Numbered from the stretch's first letter, positions 23,545 through 32,473 are shown. The stretch: DNA of 32,657 bases from Mollicutes bacterium (GCA_022780025.1 JALEXS010000042.1:1-32657), one strand, 5' to 3'. A program made the numbers and translations. Notes: generated from the letters alone by a model not told the origin.

Positions 23545-24075
23545 TTACTTTTGTTTTTTCACCTTGGCTTCCGCGGCCTCCCTCTTTGAGACCAAGGTGT
23601 CGAGTTTTTTTAAATATTCATTCTCCATTTCTAGATACTCATTTCTTTCTCTGAGAAGTTTTAATTCTTCTTGTTCTGAAACAGATAATTTTAGTTTTTT
23701 AGTTTTCTTTTTCATAACGATTTCTTTAGTTGGTCTACCTCGTCTACATTGTAAACCATCAATGCCTTTTTCGTTATATTTTTTAACCCAATGATAAAGT
23801 TGTCCAGGACTAATGTGGCTTAATTTTGCAACAGATGTAAGTGAATTCCCGGCCAAAACTTTTGCCACTATATCAAAACGCTCTTCAGGTGTCCAGCGTT
23901 TATTTGTTGCAGAATGCTTTAATCCATCAATTCCTAAATCATTATAGTTTTGAACCCATAACTTTACTTTACTCATAAAACTAATGCGCTGGTTTCTAGT
24001 TCCTGAAAAAGTAATGAATTCTCCATTTTTATACTTGGTTACGCAATCGAACTTGAATTCCCATGTATATTTCAT
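23545..24075 (-). CDS. IS3-family OrfA (DNA-binding, IS150 type)
   Basis: A 176-residue protein with two helix-turn-helix domains, about residues 5-55 and 65-112 (RFDIVAKVLAGNSLTSVAKL then SPGQLYHWVKKY), the long double-HTH form of the IS150 subgroup. A heptad-like segment follows at 130-160 (QEELKLLRERNEYLEMENEYL), the leucine zipper used for dimerisation. AAAGGGG lies nine bases before the ATG. Alone it should bind the ends and limit transposition; with frameshifting it supplies the N-terminus of the transposase. Its last codons contain the slippery A run. Confidence 0.92.
   Translation of the reverse strand: MKYTWEFKFDCVTKYKNGEFITFSGTRNQRISFMSKVKLWVQNYNDLGIDGLKHSATNKRWTPEERFDIVAKVLAGNSLTSVAKLSHISPGQLYHWVKKYNEKGIDGLQCRRGRPTKEIVMKKKTKKLKLSVSEQEELKLLRERNEYLEMENEYLKKLDTLVSKREAAEAKVKKQK
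23554..23559 (-). other. Programmed -1 frameshift site joining orfA and orfB
   Basis: On the minus strand orfA ends GTG AAA AAA CAA AAG TAA. The orfB frame is open across this point and is reached by one step back on the run of six As, giving AAA ACA AAA GTA ATT. Position just before the orfA stop and the -1 direction agree with the IS3 family. The run is read as AAA AAA C and not as A AAA AAC, so it is a single-tRNA slip type. Confidence 0.75.
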
Positions 24076-24117
24076 AAAAAAATACCCCTTTCCTAATGTC
24101 TAGGATTTGGGGTACCT

Positions 24118-24135
24118 TTCAAACGTAACCACTTT
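24118..24135 (-). repeat. IS3-element inverted repeat (orfA side)
   Basis: Read on the minus strand from 24135 this matches the other end at 22622. It lies upstream of orfA. Confidence 0.8.
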
Positions 24136-24158
24136 TTTGTTAGATAAAATTTTAAAAT

Positions 24159-24686
24159 TTAAAATAATTGCATCAAATAGTTCATTAAAAATTTACTAAA
24201 AGTAAACTTATCATTTGTAATTGATAAATCTTGAACATAAAAAGCATTTATATTTGGATCAACTTTAGCTAATCCATAAAAGATTAACAAATACAAAGTT
24301 CCTATAAATAAGCCGAATACTAATCCTAATATTCCGCCTAAAGTTCTATTGAAAAATCCAATTATTTTATTGTTATTAATACCACGTGAAATAATTCTTT
24401 TTAAAATATTTAATACAATAAATAAAACTATAAAAATTATAATTCCACTAATAATTAGAATAACAAAATTAGTCCACTTTTCTCCAATAGCATTATACAT
24501 ATTTGTATATAAAGGTGTATTGAAGAATAAAGTAGATAGAGGAGTTGCAATATAATAAGCAATAACTAGAGCTATAAATATATTTAACCAGCCTAAAATT
24601 TTACCAATAATACCTTTTGCTATTCCTATAATTAAGAATAGAACCATAATACAAAGTAAAATTATATCTGTTATTGAAAATGCCAT
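24159..24686 (-). CDS. CvpA-family membrane protein
   Basis: A 175-residue protein with four hydrophobic segments (about 5-24, 28-48, 68-93 and 107-130) and the N-terminal pattern of CvpA (ITDIILLCIMVLFLIIGIAKGIIGKILG). The family includes E. coli CvpA and Bacillus YshB; a role in envelope integrity or export is suspected but not defined. AGAGGGG precedes the ATG. It follows gpmA by 42 bases on the same strand. The IS3 element ends 24 bases beyond its stop without touching the gene. Confidence 0.85.
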   Translation of the reverse strand: MAFSITDIILLCIMVLFLIIGIAKGIIGKILGWLNIFIALVIAYYIATPLSTLFFNTPLYTNMYNAIGEKWTNFVILIISGIIIFIVLFIVLNILKRIISRGINNNKIIGFFNRTLGGILGLVFGLFIGTLYLLIFYGLAKVDPNINAFYVQDLSITNDKFTFSKFLMNYLMQLF

Positions 24687-24728
24687 AACCCCTCTTTTTT
24701 AATCAAAAAGCCTGCAAAACTCAACTAT

Positions 24729-25484
24729 TTATTTTGCTTTTCCTTGATTTTTAACTGCTTCCATTGCTTTTTTAATAGCATCTTGGTCGCCTAAATAACG
24801 TTTTGAAAGAACTTTAAAGTTTTCATCTAATTCATAAACTAATGGTACACCAGTAGGAATATTTAAAGAAACGATATCATCATCACTAATATTTTCTAAA
24901 TATTTAACTAAAGCTCTCAAGCTATTTCCATGAGCTGCAATAATAACTTTTTTACCATCAATAATGTCTTTTTTAATTACTTCTTCAAAATAAGGAACAA
25001 CTCTAGCAACAGTGTCTTTTAAACATTCTGTAAGAGGTAATTCTTTTTTATCAACAGTAGCATATTGTCTTTGTAATGCAGGATTACGTGGATCAGTTGG
25101 TTCTAAAGCTGGTGGTTGAACATCATAACTTCTTCTCCAAATTTTTACTTTTTCTTCTCCAAATTTTTCAGCAGTTTCTGCTTTATTTAATCCTTGTAAA
25201 GCTCCATAATGTCTTTCATTAAGTTTCCAAGTTTTATAAACTGGAATATATTCTTCATCAAGTGCTTCTAATACTCTATTTAATGTATGAATAGCTCTTT
25301 TTAAATAAGATGTATAAGCAACATCAAAGTGGAATCCTTCATTCTTTAATAAAACGCCACCATTAGTAGCTTCTTCTTTTCCTTTTTCAGATAATTCAAC
25401 ATCAGTCCAGCCTGTGAATAAATTAAGTTTATTCCATTCGCTTTCACCATGTCTAATTAATACTAATTCATAAGTTTTTGCCAT
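24729..25484 (-). CDS. gpmA: 2,3-bisphosphoglycerate-dependent phosphoglycerate mutase
   Basis: A 251-residue enzyme interconverting 3- and 2-phosphoglycerate in glycolysis. The phospho-acceptor histidine is in [20 protein letters not shown] near residue 11; the second catalytic histidine is in [14 protein letters not shown] near 183. Length and motifs are those of the cofactor-dependent type; no cofactor-independent GpmI is seen here. AAGGAAGG precedes the ATG, and a perfect hairpin abuts it upstream. It forms a probable operon with the CvpA gene. Confidence 0.95.
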   Translation of the reverse strand: MAKTYELVLIRHGESEWNKLNLFTGWTDVELSEKGKEEATNGGVLLKNEGFHFDVAYTSYLKRAIHTLNRVLEALDEEYIPVYKTWKLNERHYGALQGLNKAETAEKFGEEKVKIWRRSYDVQPPALEPTDPRNPALQRQYATVDKKELPLTECLKDTVARVVPYFEEVIKKDIIDGKKVIIAAHGNSLRALVKYLENISDDDIVSLNIPTGVPLVYELDENFKVLSKRYLGDQDAIKKAMEAVKNQGKAK

Positions 25485-25498
25485 AATTTAACCTTCCT

Positions 25499-25516
25499 TT
25501 ACAATCAATATTGTAA
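25499..25516 (-). other. Perfect 7-bp hairpin or operator before gpmA
   Basis: TTACAAT at 25499-25505 and ATTGTAA at 25510-25516 are exact inverted repeats four bases apart. On the minus strand the ribosome binding site AAGGAAGG overlaps or touches its 3' edge. It could be an RNA hairpin or an 18-bp DNA operator; it does not match the Rex consensus. Confidence 0.45.
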
Positions 25517-25605
25517 TTAACTTTTAACTTTTTTTCTATATATATTTTTATAAGTTTTAACAACTTAATTATTTATAATAATTAATAAATTATCACAATC
25601 AATTA

Positions 25606-25628
25606 TGATATAATAACGACATAAGGGA
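25606..25628 (+). promoter_or_regulatory. galT extended -10 promoter and ribosome binding site
   Basis: TGATATAAT at 25606-25614 is an extended -10 (TGn before TATAAT); the -35 region is poor, as is common with this type. AAGGGA at 25623-25628 lies nine or so bases before the ATG at 25637, giving a very short leader. Confidence 0.55.
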
Positions 25629-25636
25629 ATTTTGTT

Positions 25637-27169
25637 ATGGAAGGTAATTTAATTGTTGAAAAGTTAATAAAATATGCAGAATATCATTTACATTTAGATG
25701 AGCTAGATGTTTGTTACAAAAGAAATGAATTAATTTCATTATTAAAGTTAAACAATATTTATAAAGGAGACTATGACTTTAGTTATATTAAAGATTTAAA
25801 AGTTCCAGATACTATAATTGAGGAATTAAAAAATTATATTTTAAGTAATAAATTAGTAGATGAAAACTATTTAGAAATATTTATAACTGATATTTTAGGT
25901 GAATTAACTCCTTTACCTTCTACAATCAATCATACTTTTGCTAATTTAAAAAAGAATTTTGATTCAGAAAAAGCATGTAAGTATCTATATGATATCTCTA
26001 TTAAAAATTGGTATATTAAGAAAACCGCAATTGAAAAGAATTTACATTGGTTTTATAATCCTACTAATTCAGATAAATTCTTAGAAATTACTGTTAATTT
26101 ATCTAAACCAGAGAAAAATAATAAAGATACTGCAAAATTATTGTTAAAACAAACTGGTGATAAATATCCAAGTTGTTTATTATGTAAAGAAAATGAAGGC
26201 TTTGAAGGTAGTTTATCACAACCTCCACGTAGAAATCTTCGTACAATAAAACTTAATTTAAATAATGAAAAATGGTTTTTACAATTCTCACCATATGCAT
26301 ATTACAATGAGCACTGTATTATCATTAATGAAGATCATCATCCAATGAGAATTGATAATACTACACCTATTAAATTGATGGATTTTGTTGATTATTTACC
26401 TAATTATTTTATTGGTAGTAATGCTCCTCTTCCTATTGTTGGCGGTTCCATTTTAAATCACGAGCATTTCCAAGGTGGAGAACATTTAATGCCAATGCAT
26501 AAAGCTCAAATTAAAGAAGAAATTAAAACTAAATATAAAGATCTTAAATTTGGAATTCTTGATTGGTATAATAGTGCCTTACAAATTGAAGGCTCTAATA
26601 AAGAAGAAATAATCAAATTAGCAAATAATATTATTGAGACTTGGAATAATTATTCTAACAAATCTTGTGATATTGTTTCTAATGAAAATGGTGTTCAACA
26701 TAATACTGTATCTCCTATTTGTCGTAAAAATGGTAATAAATATTATTTCACTATCATTTTAAGAAACAATAATACAAGTGAACAATATCCTGATGGTATT
26801 TTCCACGTTCACCCTGAATATCAAAATATTAAGCATGAAAGTATTGGTCTTATTGAAGCAATGGGCTTATTTATTTTACCAGGTAGACTTAAGAAACAAT
26901 TTGATATGATAGAAGATATTTTATGTAATATTACTCCTTATAATGAAAAAGAATTAAATGATCCTAATAATACTTTATACGTTCATAAAGATATGATTAA
27001 AGAATTGCTTTCTTCTGGTTTATGTAATTCAAAAGATGAAGCGTCTGATAGATTAATAAATCATGTTAACCATATATGTGAAAAAATTCTTGAAAATACC
27101 GCAGTATTTAAAGAAGATGTAAACGGAAGAAATGGCTTCAAAGACTTCATAAACAAGCTAGATATTTAA
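25637..27169 (+). CDS. galT: UDP-glucose-hexose-1-phosphate uridylyltransferase, type 2
   Basis: A 510-residue GalT of the Firmicute type 2 family (Bacillus enzyme about 513), distinct from the shorter E. coli type. Marks are CLLC at 180-183, LSQPPRRNLR at 193-202 and GGSILNHEHFQGG at 269-281 with the active-site histidines. It transfers UMP from UDP-glucose to galactose-1-phosphate in the Leloir pathway, yielding glucose-1-phosphate, which glgP also produces. galK and galE are not adjacent. The ABC exporter operon starts 34 bases later on the same strand. Confidence 0.93.
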   Translation: MEGNLIVEKLIKYAEYHLHLDELDVCYKRNELISLLKLNNIYKGDYDFSYIKDLKVPDTIIEELKNYILSNKLVDENYLEIFITDILGELTPLPSTINHTFANLKKNFDSEKACKYLYDISIKNWYIKKTAIEKNLHWFYNPTNSDKFLEITVNLSKPEKNNKDTAKLLLKQTGDKYPSCLLCKENEGFEGSLSQPPRRNLRTIKLNLNNEKWFLQFSPYAYYNEHCIIINEDHHPMRIDNTTPIKLMDFVDYLPNYFIGSNAPLPIVGGSILNHEHFQGGEHLMPMHKAQIKEEIKTKYKDLKFGILDWYNSALQIEGSNKEEIIKLANNIIETWNNYSNKSCDIVSNENGVQHNTVSPICRKNGNKYYFTIILRNNNTSEQYPDGIFHVHPEYQNIKHESIGLIEAMGLFILPGRLKKQFDMIEDILCNITPYNEKELNDPNNTLYVHKDMIKELLSSGLCNSKDEASDRLINHVNHICEKILENTAVFKEDVNGRNGFKDFINKLDI

Positions 27170-27203
27170 AAAACCCTGCTAATCTCGGTTAAAATTTTAA
27201 ATA

Positions 27204-28967
27204 ATGTACAAACAAATATTTCATTTTTTAAAGCCTTATAAAAAAGAAACTATTTTAGCGATAGTATTTTTAGTGTTAGAAACAATATTAGAAATCACTG
27301 TTCCTTTTTTAATGAACTTTATACTTCAAAATAATTTAGGAATAAATTATGGCCCAGATAACATAATTACAAATGTAAATTATCCGATTGTTTATTCTGT
27401 TGGTGGTGCCATGATCATATGTGCAATATTAGCATTTATATTTGGTATTGTTGGTTCAAAATTTACTGCAATAGCTGGGAGAGGTTTAGGATTTGAATTA
27501 AGAAAAAATGAATTCAAAAAAATACAAAGTTTTTCTTTTAAAAATTTAGATAATTATCGTGTTGATAGTTTAATAACAAGATTAACAAGTGATATAACAA
27601 TTATTCAAGACTGGTTTTGTCAATCATTTAGAGCATCTTTAAGAAGCCCTACATTACTTATTTTTTCTCTTGTATTAGCGTTTATTATTTCACCTTATTT
27701 AGGAATTATATTTTTAATTGCTATTCCTTTATTAGCTGCTTTATTAATAATTTTAATTAAAATTGCACGTCCTAAATTCTCTAAAATGCAGTCTATCGTT
27801 GATAATTTAAATCGTGTTACGCAAGAATCAATTATTGCTATTAAAACTATAAAATCATATGTTAAAGAGGATTATGAAGTAGAGAAATTCCAAGAAGTTA
27901 ATTCTAAATTACAGATTACTTCATCTTCTGCTTTTTCTACAATCAGTTTAAATATGCCATCAATTCAACTTATCACTTACGCTACAATTATAGCTTTACT
28001 AAGTTTTGGTGCTTCTTTTTTCTCTAAAGGTTTAATTCAAGATGTAAGTGAAATATCTACTTTTTTAAGTTATATAATGCAATTATTATCAGCTTTATTA
28101 ATGCTTTCTAATGTATTTATGTTAACAAATAGGGCAAACGCTAGTCTTGTAAGGGTAATTGAAGTTATAAATACAAATAATGATATTGTTGATGGAAAAT
28201 CAAATAAAGAAATCGAATCAGGCGATATTGAATTTAATAATGTTTATTTTAAATATAACGAAAAAGCCACAAAGTATGTTTTAAGTGATATTAATTATCA
28301 TATTAAAAGTGGGTCTACTATAGGAATATTTGGAGAAACTGGAAGTGGAAAAACATCTTTTATTAATCTTATTGAAAGATTTTATGATGTGAGTGAAGGG
28401 GAATTATTAATTGATAATTTAAATATTAAAGATTATAAAATAAGCGAGATACACGACAAAATTGGAATTTGTTTCCAAAATCCAACTTTATTTTCAGGTT
28501 CTATTTTAGATAATTTAAGATGGGGAAATAAAGATGCAACTATGGAAGAAATTATTGAGGCATGTAAAATTACTTGTTGTTATGATTTTATAGTTAATAA
28601 TTTATCAAACGGATTTGATACACAAATGAGTCAAGATGGAATCAATGTTTCTGGAGGTCAAAGACAACGTATATGTTTAGCTAGAGCTCTTTTAAAAAAG
28701 CCTAAAATTCTTATTCTTGATGATTCCTTTAGTGCTTTAGACTATATTACTGAAACTATAATCAAAGAAAACTTAAGAAAACTTAAAAATATAACTATAA
28801 TTATTATTTCTCAAAAAATTAATTCAATTAAGGACGCTGATGACATTGTTGTTTTAAAAGAAGGAAAAATTTTAAATCATGGTAATCATAATTATTTAAT
28901 TCAAAATAATGAAATATATTCAAATACATATCGAATCCAAAACGAGGGTGTACTAAATGAAAAGTAA
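27204..28967 (+). CDS. ABC exporter subunit with degenerate ATPase site (BmrC/LmrC-like)
   Basis: A 587-residue half-transporter: six membrane spans (1-310) then an ATPase domain. Walker A GETGSGKT is at 377-384, Q-loop Q425 and signature VSGGQ at 482-486. Walker B ends ILILDD (502-507), with Asp507 where the catalytic Glu is expected, and the switch histidine is Gln537 (ISQK in place of AHR). These two changes are the known mark of the non-catalytic partner in heterodimeric exporters such as TM287/288 and BmrCD. The next gene encodes the other half. Substrate unknown; drugs or lipids are usual. No Shine-Dalgarno is seen before the ATG, though the 34-base gap to galT allows coupling. Confidence 0.92.
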   Translation: MYKQIFHFLKPYKKETILAIVFLVLETILEITVPFLMNFILQNNLGINYGPDNIITNVNYPIVYSVGGAMIICAILAFIFGIVGSKFTAIAGRGLGFELRKNEFKKIQSFSFKNLDNYRVDSLITRLTSDITIIQDWFCQSFRASLRSPTLLIFSLVLAFIISPYLGIIFLIAIPLLAALLIILIKIARPKFSKMQSIVDNLNRVTQESIIAIKTIKSYVKEDYEVEKFQEVNSKLQITSSSAFSTISLNMPSIQLITYATIIALLSFGASFFSKGLIQDVSEISTFLSYIMQLLSALLMLSNVFMLTNRANASLVRVIEVINTNNDIVDGKSNKEIESGDIEFNNVYFKYNEKATKYVLSDINYHIKSGSTIGIFGETGSGKTSFINLIERFYDVSEGELLIDNLNIKDYKISEIHDKIGICFQNPTLFSGSILDNLRWGNKDATMEEIIEACKITCCYDFIVNNLSNGFDTQMSQDGINVSGGQRQRICLARALLKKPKILILDDSFSALDYITETIIKENLRKLKNITIIIISQKINSIKDADDIVVLKEGKILNHGNHNYLIQNNEIYSNTYRIQNEGVLNEK

Positions 28968-30813
28968 TGTTGAATCATATAAAAAGCCAAAGAACTTTTT
29001 AAAAACAATGAAAAGACTTTTACATTACTATAAAGGATGGAAATTAGTAATTCTTATAGTAGTTATCTTTTTAACTATATTTAGTAGTATTTCATCAATT
29101 ATAGGCACATTTATGTTAAAAGATGTAATCAATATAATTTTAGGAATAAAAAAAGGTACTTCTACTTGGAATGAATTATCTTTAAATCTTTTATTTATGG
29201 GTTCTTTATATTTTTTAGGTGCGATGTCAACAATGATATACAATCAATTAATGATTAGAACATCGCAAAAAGTAATCAGTCAATTACGAAAAGATTTAAT
29301 AACTCATACTCTTCATCTTCCGGTTGAGGAATTTAATAAGCATACACGTGGCGAGTTTATGACTTTTTATACAAATGATATCGACACTTTAAATAACGCT
29401 TTAAATGATGCTTTTTCTAATTTTGTGTTTTCTTTATCTAACATTATAGGAACTCTTATTGGAATATTCTTAATTAATGTTTATTTATCGCTTGTTGTTG
29501 TCTTCTTTTTATTATTAATGATAATTTTTATTATTTTTAATTCAAAAAAATGTCAAAAATATTATAAAAACGTCCAGACAAGTTTATCAAAAATGAACAG
29601 TTTTATTGAAGAGAATATTAAAGGTACTAAAGTTGAGAAAGCATTTAATCATCAAGAAATAAATTATTCTAAATTTGATAAAATTAACAAGGATGTTCAA
29701 TCAACTAGCACTGAAGCATTTTATAGAACTCAAATGAATGTTCCAGTAATTGTCGCATTAAGTTACTTTAATTTTTCTGTAAGTTGTGTTCTTGGTGTTA
29801 TATTTGCTTATAAAGGATTATTAGTAGGCGGTGTTGCTGCATTAACAAGTTACTTAGTATATGTACGACAAAGCGCTAGACCATTCAATTTTATAACTCA
29901 ACATGTTAATTCAATACTTTCGGCTTTAGCTGGTTCTGAACGAATTTTCAATTTCTTAGACATACCTGAAGAAATTGATAAAGGTAATATTACTCTAGTT
30001 AAAATAAATAGTGATAAAGATTTCTCTTATGCTTGGAAGATTCCAAACCTTAATAATAAAGAATATGATCTAATACCATTAAAAGGAGAAATCAAATTCA
30101 TTAACGTTTCTTTTGGCTATTTGGAAAATCAAAATATCCTTAAAAATATAAATTTCACTGCAGAACCTGGACAAAAAATTGCATTTGTTGGTTCTACCGG
30201 TGCTGGAAAAACTACAATTATTTCTCTAATTTCTCGTCTATATGAAATAAATAAAGGTTCTATTTTATATGATGGGATTGATATTAAAGATATCAAAAAA
30301 GAATCTTTAAGAAGATCAATATCTCTAGTTACTCAAGACACTCATTTATTTACTGGAACAATAAAAGATAGTATTTCATATTCAAGACGTCATTCTACTT
30401 TTGAAGAAATTCAACATGCTGCCATTATAGCTAACGCTGATAGTTTTATTAGTCGATTACCATTTGGTTATGACACTATGCTTTATGAAGATGGTCATAA
30501 TTTAAGTGAGGGTCAACGTCAACTCCTTGCTTTAGCACGTGCCGCTTTAAGTAAGCCACCTTTATTAATTTTAGATGAAGCAACTAGTAACATTGATACT
30601 CATACAGAAAAATTAGTTCAAGAAAGTATGGATAGATTAATGCTAAATCGTACGGTTTTAGTAATTGCTCATAGACTTTCAACAGTTAGAAATAGTAACG
30701 AAATACTATGTTTAGAAAACGGAAATATAATTGAACGAGGATCACATGATAAACTTTTATCTTTAAATGGTTACTACGCTAAATTATATAAAGGAATAAG
30801 TGAATTAAATTAA
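28957..30813 (+). CDS. ABC exporter subunit with catalytic ATPase site (BmrD/LmrD-like)
   Basis: A 618-residue half-transporter forming a heterodimer with the preceding protein. Six membrane spans are followed by a linker of about 45 residues (340-376) and the ATPase domain: Walker A GSTGAGKT at 412-419, Q460, signature LSEGQ at 516-520, Walker B LLILDE with Glu541, and switch His572. It supplies the catalytic Glu and His missing in its partner. Its own signature is LSEGQ, while the partner has SGGQ, so the consensus site pairs these motors with the partner's good signature. The gene overlaps the preceding one by 11 bases with GAGGGTG before the ATG. Confidence 0.92.
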   Translation: MKSNVESYKKPKNFLKTMKRLLHYYKGWKLVILIVVIFLTIFSSISSIIGTFMLKDVINIILGIKKGTSTWNELSLNLLFMGSLYFLGAMSTMIYNQLMIRTSQKVISQLRKDLITHTLHLPVEEFNKHTRGEFMTFYTNDIDTLNNALNDAFSNFVFSLSNIIGTLIGIFLINVYLSLVVVFFLLLMIIFIIFNSKKCQKYYKNVQTSLSKMNSFIEENIKGTKVEKAFNHQEINYSKFDKINKDVQSTSTEAFYRTQMNVPVIVALSYFNFSVSCVLGVIFAYKGLLVGGVAALTSYLVYVRQSARPFNFITQHVNSILSALAGSERIFNFLDIPEEIDKGNITLVKINSDKDFSYAWKIPNLNNKEYDLIPLKGEIKFINVSFGYLENQNILKNINFTAEPGQKIAFVGSTGAGKTTIISLISRLYEINKGSILYDGIDIKDIKKESLRRSISLVTQDTHLFTGTIKDSISYSRRHSTFEEIQHAAIIANADSFISRLPFGYDTMLYEDGHNLSEGQRQLLALARAALSKPPLLILDEATSNIDTHTEKLVQESMDRLMLNRTVLVIAHRLSTVRNSNEILCLENGNIIERGSHDKLLSLNGYYAKLYKGISELN

Positions 30814-30820
30814 TTAATTC

Positions 30821-30849
30821 TTGATTTTTAACTATAAATATAGTATTTT
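30821..30849 (+). promoter_or_regulatory. Candidate rpsD promoter
   Basis: TTGATT at 30821-30826 and TATTTT at 30844-30849 are separated by 17 bases, placing the start near 30856 and leaving a leader of about 147 bases. Confidence 0.45.
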
Positions 30850-30855
30850 ATATAA

Positions 30856-31002
30856 GCATTTGAGTGCAGCATATAAATACTTCTTGTCTGACGAGATAAC
30901 ATCAAATAAGTAACCTAAGCTACAAGGCGAAACGTTATCTCACCCGTAGAAAGGAATTTATACCTTACTTAAAGTGCAATATCTTTATAGGAGGAAATAG
31001 AA
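30856..31002 (+). promoter_or_regulatory. Structured rpsD leader, probable S4 autoregulatory RNA
   Basis: The leader contains an exact 8-bp stem, GAGATAAC at 30893-30900 with GTTATCTC at 30934-30941, closing a 33-base loop rich in GCTACAAGGCGAAAC-type unpaired sequence. AAGG and CCTT near 30951 and 30963 can form a second hairpin before the AGGAGG ribosome binding site. Bacillus rpsD is known to be autoregulated by S4 binding its leader; length, position and structure fit, but I did not match a covariance model, so the regulator is inferred. Confidence 0.55.
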
Positions 31003-31605
31003 ATGAGATATTTAGGACCAAAATGGAAACGTGCTAGAAGATTAAACTTTTCTCTTTTAGGAACTGGCGAAGAATTAAAAAAGAGAGCATATGCTCCTGG
31101 CCAACACGGACAAAACAAAGCAAAAATTTCTGAATATGGAAAACAACTTCAAGAAAAACAAAAATTAAGAGATATGTATGGAGTTAACGAAAGACAATTC
31201 AGAAGACTTTTCAATCTCGCTACTAAAAGTGATGATGTTACCGGTGTTGCTTTCTTCAGAATCCTTGAATCAAGACTTGATAATTTAGTTTATAGATTAG
31301 GATTTGCTTCAACAAGAAATCAAGCTAGACAATTAGTTAACCACGGCCATATTTTAGTTAATGGTAAGAAAGTTGATATCCCAAGTTATTTATGTAACGT
31401 TGGCGATGAAATTTCTATTAAAGAAAAATCAAAAGATTTATTAATCATCAAAACCGCTATTGAAGCTACTGCTACAACAGTTGGTTATGTCGAAAGAGAC
31501 ACAGAGAAAAAATCTGGTAAATTTACAAGACTTCCAGAACGTAATGAACTTCCAAGTGATATCAAAGAAGCTCAAATCGTTGAATACTACAATAGATTAT
31601 TATAG
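31003..31605 (+). CDS. rpsD: Ribosomal protein uS4
   Basis: A 200-residue S4. The N-terminus [28 protein letters not shown] has no CxxC zinc site and so is the zinc-free form. The S4 RNA-binding domain is visible in [34 protein letters not shown] (about residues 91-125). S4 nucleates assembly of the 30S subunit. AGGAGG lies upstream of the ATG. As usual in Firmicutes it is a separate transcription unit with its own leader and terminator. Confidence 0.97.
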   Translation: MRYLGPKWKRARRLNFSLLGTGEELKKRAYAPGQHGQNKAKISEYGKQLQEKQKLRDMYGVNERQFRRLFNLATKSDDVTGVAFFRILESRLDNLVYRLGFASTRNQARQLVNHGHILVNGKKVDIPSYLCNVGDEISIKEKSKDLLIIKTAIEATATTVGYVERDTEKKSGKFTRLPERNELPSDIKEAQIVEYYNRLL

Positions 31606-31628
31606 TTGTAAAACAAAATTCGTAGCAA

Positions 31629-31656
31629 AAAAAGTAGGATTTATTCCTACTTTTTA
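31629..31656. terminator. Bidirectional terminator between rpsD and exoA
   Basis: AAAAAGTAGGA at 31629-31639 pairs with TCCTACTTTTT at 31645-31655 over a five-base loop. T and A runs on either side serve both convergent genes. Confidence 0.88.
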
Positions 31657-31677
31657 TTTTGCTTTATAAATAAATTA

Positions 31678-32430
31678 TTAATTATATAAATCTAAACAGA
31701 TAGGACAATGATCACTCCCAAAGACATCATTAAATATTAAACTATTTTTTACTTTCTTTAATAAATCTTTACTAACAACAAAATAATCAATTCTCCATCC
31801 AGCATTCTTTTCTCTTGCTTTAAAACGATAACTCCACCAGGAATATTTGACATCACTTGGATGTAAAAATCTAAATGTATCAATAAATCCGTTATTTAGT
31901 AATTCAGTAAATTTAGTCCTTTCTTCTATCGTAAACCCTGCAGATCTAAGGTTATTTTTTGGATTTTTAATGTCTATCTCTTCGTGAGCTACGTTAAGAT
32001 CACCACATAATATAACAGGTTTCTTTAGTGATAAGCAAAGTAAATATTTTCTTAATTTATCTTCATATTCCATCCTGTATGATAATCTAAGTAATTCTTC
32101 TTTTGAATTTGGTGAATAAACATTAATTAAATAAAAATCATTAAATTCTAAAGTTATTGCTCTTCCTTCATCGTCATATTCACCATCTATTCCATATATA
32201 ACATTAATAGGTTTAATCTTAGATAAAACTAATGTTCCACTATAACCTTTTTTAATTGCGTTAGAATAATATTGATAAGGATATTGGCTAAACTCTTGAA
32301 AATTAGATTCTATCTGCATTTTAGTTTCTTGAAAGCAGGCTATATCAGGATCAAAATTATTTATAAATTCGTTTAATCCTTTATTTAAGCAAGCTCTTAT
32401 TCCGTTAACGTTCCGTGATATTATTCTCAT
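31678..32430 (-). CDS. exoA: Exodeoxyribonuclease III
   Basis: A 250-residue apurinic/apyrimidinic endonuclease and 3'-exonuclease of the ExoIII/APE1 family used in base excision repair. Catalytic residues are visible: N8 in SRNVNG, E35 in CFQETK, Y105, D144 and N146 in GDLNVAH, and D240/H241 in GSDHCP. Most relatives have SWNVNG; the Trp is Arg here. Length is normal. A promoter lies at 32474-32503 on the minus strand. AAGGA is 14 bases before the ATG, an unusually long spacing, but no other start suits the family N-terminus. Confidence 0.94.
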   Translation of the reverse strand: MRIISRNVNGIRACLNKGLNEFINNFDPDIACFQETKMQIESNFQEFSQYPYQYYSNAIKKGYSGTLVLSKIKPINVIYGIDGEYDDEGRAITLEFNDFYLINVYSPNSKEELLRLSYRMEYEDKLRKYLLCLSLKKPVILCGDLNVAHEEIDIKNPKNNLRSAGFTIEERTKFTELLNNGFIDTFRFLHPSDVKYSWWSYRFKAREKNAGWRIDYFVVSKDLLKKVKNSLIFNDVFGSDHCPICLDLYN

Positions 32431-32473
32431 AGTTATTATAAAATTCCTTAATTAAATTATTCGATACAACTAT

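Larger units (their letters stand above)
22622..24135 (-). mobile_element. IS3-family (IS150-group) insertion sequence, apparently intact
   Basis: The element is about 1.5 kb and bounded by inverted repeats: AAAGTGGTTACGCTTAAA from 22622 and, on the minus strand from 24135, AAAGTGGTTACGTTTGAA. The repeat similarity continues irregularly to a shared CCTAGACA block. It carries orfA and orfB, overlapping in the -1 frame, on the minus strand. Both frames are open and the DDE residues are intact, so it could be active. If ends are set at the usual TG...CA of the family, the limits are 22626 and 24131. No direct target duplication is visible in the flanks, which may reflect end uncertainty or later change. 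Confidence 0.9.

Noticed and set aside
25499-25516. A Rex (redox) operator before gpmA
   Set aside because: The inverted repeat has the right size, but its arms TTACAAT/ATTGTAA do not match the TTGTGAA- or TTGTTAA-type arms known for Rex.
27170-27203. A terminator between galT and the ABC genes
   Set aside because: Only AACC and GGTT pair (four bases); this is too weak to call and the genes may be co-transcribed.
31460-31669. A 69-residue frame overlapping the end of rpsD
   Set aside because: It is an out-of-frame shadow of rpsD that runs through the terminator.
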